Positions 61,926-64,000 of a stretch of 64,000 bases of DNA are shown piece after piece. The translations under genes and the position numbers were made by a program. The DNA is from Thermogutta terrifontis. GTDB lineage: Bacteria > Planctomycetota > Planctomycetia > Pirellulales > Thermoguttaceae. Numbering within the stretch: the stretch's first letter is position 1; every line of letters starts with the position of its first letter. A model generated the notes under the pieces. It was not told the DNA's origin. It worked only from the letters and a program-made list of their open reading frames with translations, and did not search any database. Location: assembly GCF_002277955.1 (NCBI RefSeq), contig NZ_CP018477.1, forward strand, positions 3,307,206 to 3,371,205, read 5' to 3'.

Positions 61926-62285
61926 TTACTCTGCCGGTTCGATGGTGGCTGTCATCGAACCCCGACACTCTTTGACGAGTGGGTCGCGCCCAAAGGCGTG
62001 AATCTGGTCACGTTTGAGCTCCGCATGCTCCTTGGTGGTGGTGAGAACAATGCACCGGCCGGTCTTGTCCACTTCCTCGGCCATCAGGTAGGCCTTGGTG
62101 AAGGAGTAGCCGAAAAGCTGCATGAGCATGCGAATGACGTAATCGTACGTGTGGTCGTCATCATTCCAGAGGACGACGTGATACCGCGGAACATGCTGAA
62201 TGCGCGGTTTCTTGCGGCGCTTCTTCTTCGGAAGAACCTGGACCAGTGTCGTCACGGATTCTCCCGACTTTTCTTGGTTGCTCAT
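61926..62285 (-). CDS. clpS: ATP-dependent protease adaptor ClpS
   Basis: 119 residues from the ATG at 62285 (MSNQEKSGE). The ClpS core is clear: HVVLWNDDDHTYDYVIRMLMQLFGYS, KAYLMAEEVDKTGRCIVLTTTKEHAELKRDQIH. The N-D-D-D-H block forms the pocket that binds N-end-rule residues. ClpS delivers such proteins to ClpAP or ClpCP; the window has clpB but not clpA/clpC. A basic N-terminal extension of about 30 residues (KKKRRKKPR) is longer than in E. coli. It is convergent with the transglutaminase gene, 33 bases between stops. Confidence 0.95.
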   Translation of the reverse strand: MSNQEKSGESVTTLVQVLPKKKRRKKPRIQHVPRYHVVLWNDDDHTYDYVIRMLMQLFGYSFTKAYLMAEEVDKTGRCIVLTTTKEHAELKRDQIHAFGRDPLVKECRGSMTATIEPAE

Positions 62286-62429
62286 GGCTGCAGGTTTCCG
62301 TAGGATTCCGCAAGCAACCAATCCCGAACCACTTCAAGTTCGATTGGGGATGACGCTCCCCGTAGTCTTACCCGTCCTAGGAAATTATAGTGAGGATTCT
62401 TCCGCCCACAAAGTCAAGGAGAGATCGCC

Positions 62430-63818
62430 GTGCGCGACATTGATCGAGTTATTGCCTATCTGCAATCAGAACAGCAGGCCGCCGTTGATCGCCTCTGCCA
62501 GTTTTTACGAATCCCCAGTGTCAGCGCGGACAGCAAATATGCCAGCGATGTCCGTCGTGCCGCGGAATGGGTGGGCAGCTTCCTCCGCGATGCGGGTTTG
62601 AAAACGGAGACAATTGAAAACCATGGGCACCCCCTCATTTTGGCGGAAACCCCCCATCAAGACGGGCTTCCCATCGTCCTCATTTACGGCCATTATGACG
62701 TGCAACCAGCCGAAAACATTCATCTTTGGACCAGCTCGCCGTTCGAACCCACCATCCGTAACGGAGCGATCTACGCGCGGGGTGCCAGTGACGACAAAGG
62801 GCAGCTTCTGACACACATGCTGTCGGTGCAGGCGTGGAAACAGGTTACCGGAAGTTGGCCCGTTAACTTTAAGTTCATTGTCGAAGGTGAGGAGGAAACC
62901 GGCAGCCACGTGCTGCAGCGGTTTCTCGAACAGGCGGGCGATCGTCTGGCGTGCGATTGCGTGGTGATCAGCGATGGCAGCCAGTTTGGGCCGGATCAGC
63001 CCGCCATCACCTACGGTTTGCGAGGGATAGCCTATTTTGAGCTTCGAGTCTTCGGGCCTTCTCACGATCTGCATTCCGGGGCCTTCGGGGGCACCGTCAC
63101 CAATCCCGCTAACGCGCTGGCCCAAATGCTCGCCGGGTTGGTGGATGACCAAGGACGGGTGAATATTCCCGGCTTTTACGACGACGTCGAACCACCCACC
63201 CCTGAAGAGCGGGAGCGATTACGCCAGTTGCCTTTTGACGAAAAGGCGTTCTGGCAGAGTCTGGGAGTTGATTCGGCAGTGGGCGAGGTTGGCTACAGCG
63301 TCCTGGAGCGGCGGTGGATTCGGCCTACTTACGACGTTTGCGGAATCTGGGGTGGCTACCAGGGTGAAGGGGCCAAGACGGTCATCCCCGCCGAAGCGGG
63401 CGCCAAGATCAGTTTTCGCTTAGTTCCCAGGCAGCAGCCAGGTCGAGTACGGGAACTCCTTGAAAGACGCTTGAAGGAACTCTGTCCCCCAGGGGTCCGC
63501 TTCCAGCTCATCGATCTCCACGGATCACCAGCGGTGGTAACGCCGCTGGACAGCCCATTCATCAAAGCGGCCGAGAAAGCCCTTCGAGCGGTGTTTCCCA
63601 ATCCACCTGTGTTTACCCGGGAAGGAGGCTCGATCCCTATCGTCAGCAAGTTCCAGGAGCGGCTCCGGGCGGACGTTTTGCTTTTGGGCTGGGGGCAGTA
63701 CGACGACAACGCGCACGGCCCCGACGAGAAATTCCTCCTGGCCGATTTCCATCGCGGAACGCTTGCCAGCGCCTATCTTTGGGAAGAAATCCGCGAAATC
63801 GCGAACACTCGGAAATAG
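62430..63818 (+). CDS. M20-family dipeptidase (PepV/CNDP-like)
   Basis: 462 residues from a GTG at 62430 with AAGGAGAG nine bases upstream. Two-zinc M20 peptidase: IYGHYDVQPAE (His ligand and Asp), ARGASDDKGQ (bridging Asp), VEGEEETGS (catalytic Glu pair), VISDGSQ, and the dimerisation domain starting RGIAYFELRVFG with HDLHSGAFGG. NAHGPDEKF near the C terminus provides the final His. Length and motifs fit the carnosinase-like / non-specific dipeptidase group. It is divergent from clpS with 144 bases between and is followed by serS. Confidence 0.93.
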   Translation: MRDIDRVIAYLQSEQQAAVDRLCQFLRIPSVSADSKYASDVRRAAEWVGSFLRDAGLKTETIENHGHPLILAETPHQDGLPIVLIYGHYDVQPAENIHLWTSSPFEPTIRNGAIYARGASDDKGQLLTHMLSVQAWKQVTGSWPVNFKFIVEGEEETGSHVLQRFLEQAGDRLACDCVVISDGSQFGPDQPAITYGLRGIAYFELRVFGPSHDLHSGAFGGTVTNPANALAQMLAGLVDDQGRVNIPGFYDDVEPPTPEERERLRQLPFDEKAFWQSLGVDSAVGEVGYSVLERRWIRPTYDVCGIWGGYQGEGAKTVIPAEAGAKISFRLVPRQQPGRVRELLERRLKELCPPGVRFQLIDLHGSPAVVTPLDSPFIKAAEKALRAVFPNPPVFTREGGSIPIVSKFQERLRADVLLLGWGQYDDNAHGPDEKFLLADFHRGTLASAYLWEEIREIANTRK

Positions 63819-63934
63819 TGAAAGTATTGCACCCCAAAGCCGCTGTCCCAAACCGGGGGTGAGTAACCGTTGGTGACAGAACTGGCTTGGAATTCAGCGG
63901 GAAATATTCTTTCTCATGGGAGGTTAAGCAGTCA

Positions 63935-64000
63935 ATGCTCGACCGACGATTTGTGCTGGAAAATGTCGAAGCCGTCAAGCGGAATTGCGAAATCCGTGGC
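63935..64000 (+). CDS. serS: Seryl-tRNA synthetase, 3' truncated by the window
   Basis: Only 22 codons are in view: M-L-D-R-R-F-V-L-E-N-V-E-A-V-K-R-N-C-E-I then R-G. This matches the SerRS start (MLDxxFxxENxExVK), the first turn of the N-terminal coiled coil that holds tRNA-Ser. The ATG is preceded by GGGAGGT at 63918-63924, ten bases upstream. The enzyme charges tRNA-Ser with serine. The rest lies outside the window, so identity rests on this short but distinctive start. Confidence 0.85.
   Translation, partial: MLDRRFVLENVEAVKRNCEIRG

Overview
The window looks like chromosomal DNA of a planctomycete, probably a thermophile-like Pirellulales relative such as Thermogutta; that name is an inference from gene content, not a proven assignment. 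The support is a Ser/Thr kinase with the planctomycete-style N-terminal module ending in WQAKQLLEGR, a FAAL-ACP-oxoamine synthase megaenzyme, a DUF4914-type protein, a microcompartment shell protein with a PduS-like reductase, long modified type II secretion genes, GC-rich DNA, and many starts without a clear Shine-Dalgarno site. No rRNA, tRNA, CRISPR array or prophage was seen.

Layout. 1-11.9 kb is housekeeping: clpB (5' end cut by the window), an M28 peptidase, rpsR, a HEAT-repeat protein, cutA, prfB with a programmed frameshift, and a queA / Nudix-like / cysteine desulfurase run. 11.9-27.3 kb is mixed metabolism and signalling: a membrane Ser/Thr kinase, a TlpA-like thioredoxin, the DUF4914 protein, a TIM-barrel isomerase, the 1182-residue FAAL-ACP-oxoamine synthase, a zinc-ribbon protein, glgB, an RNase H-like protein that has lost a catalytic Asp, and a Tat-exported aldo/keto reductase. 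27.8-38.8 kb is one minus-strand type II secretion / type IV pilus-like operon (gspE-F-G-H-I-J-K, then a PilM-PilN fusion and a PilO-PilP/GspC fusion) with no secretin gene in the window. 39.2-46.6 kb holds a Spy-like periplasmic protein, a MacB-type ABC pair, an MsbA-like exporter and rsmH. 46.8-48.8 kb is a PduS/PduT-like microcompartment pair.

49.1-52.9 kb is the most coherent regulatory system. A sigma-54 promoter with upstream dyads precedes a ZraP-like exported Gly-rich protein that ends in an EF-hand-like loop. A strong intrinsic terminator follows, then a membrane histidine kinase and an NtrC/ZraR-type sigma-54 activator. The arrangement resembles the ZraPSR envelope/metal stress system, but with all genes co-directional and an attenuator between effector and regulators.

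53-64 kb holds an alkaline-phosphatase-superfamily enzyme, a deoxyhypusine synthase-like gene, an apparently intact IS1634-like insertion sequence with recognisable terminal inverted repeats, a DUF58 / transglutaminase pair, clpS, an M20 dipeptidase and the first codons of serS.

Five intergenic regions carry a dispersed family of short palindromes. One class is centred on CAATTCATGAATTG. The other consists of hairpins with variable but mutually complementary stems around a conserved ACAAG loop. They are absent from coding regions and resemble mobile or REP-like intergenic elements.
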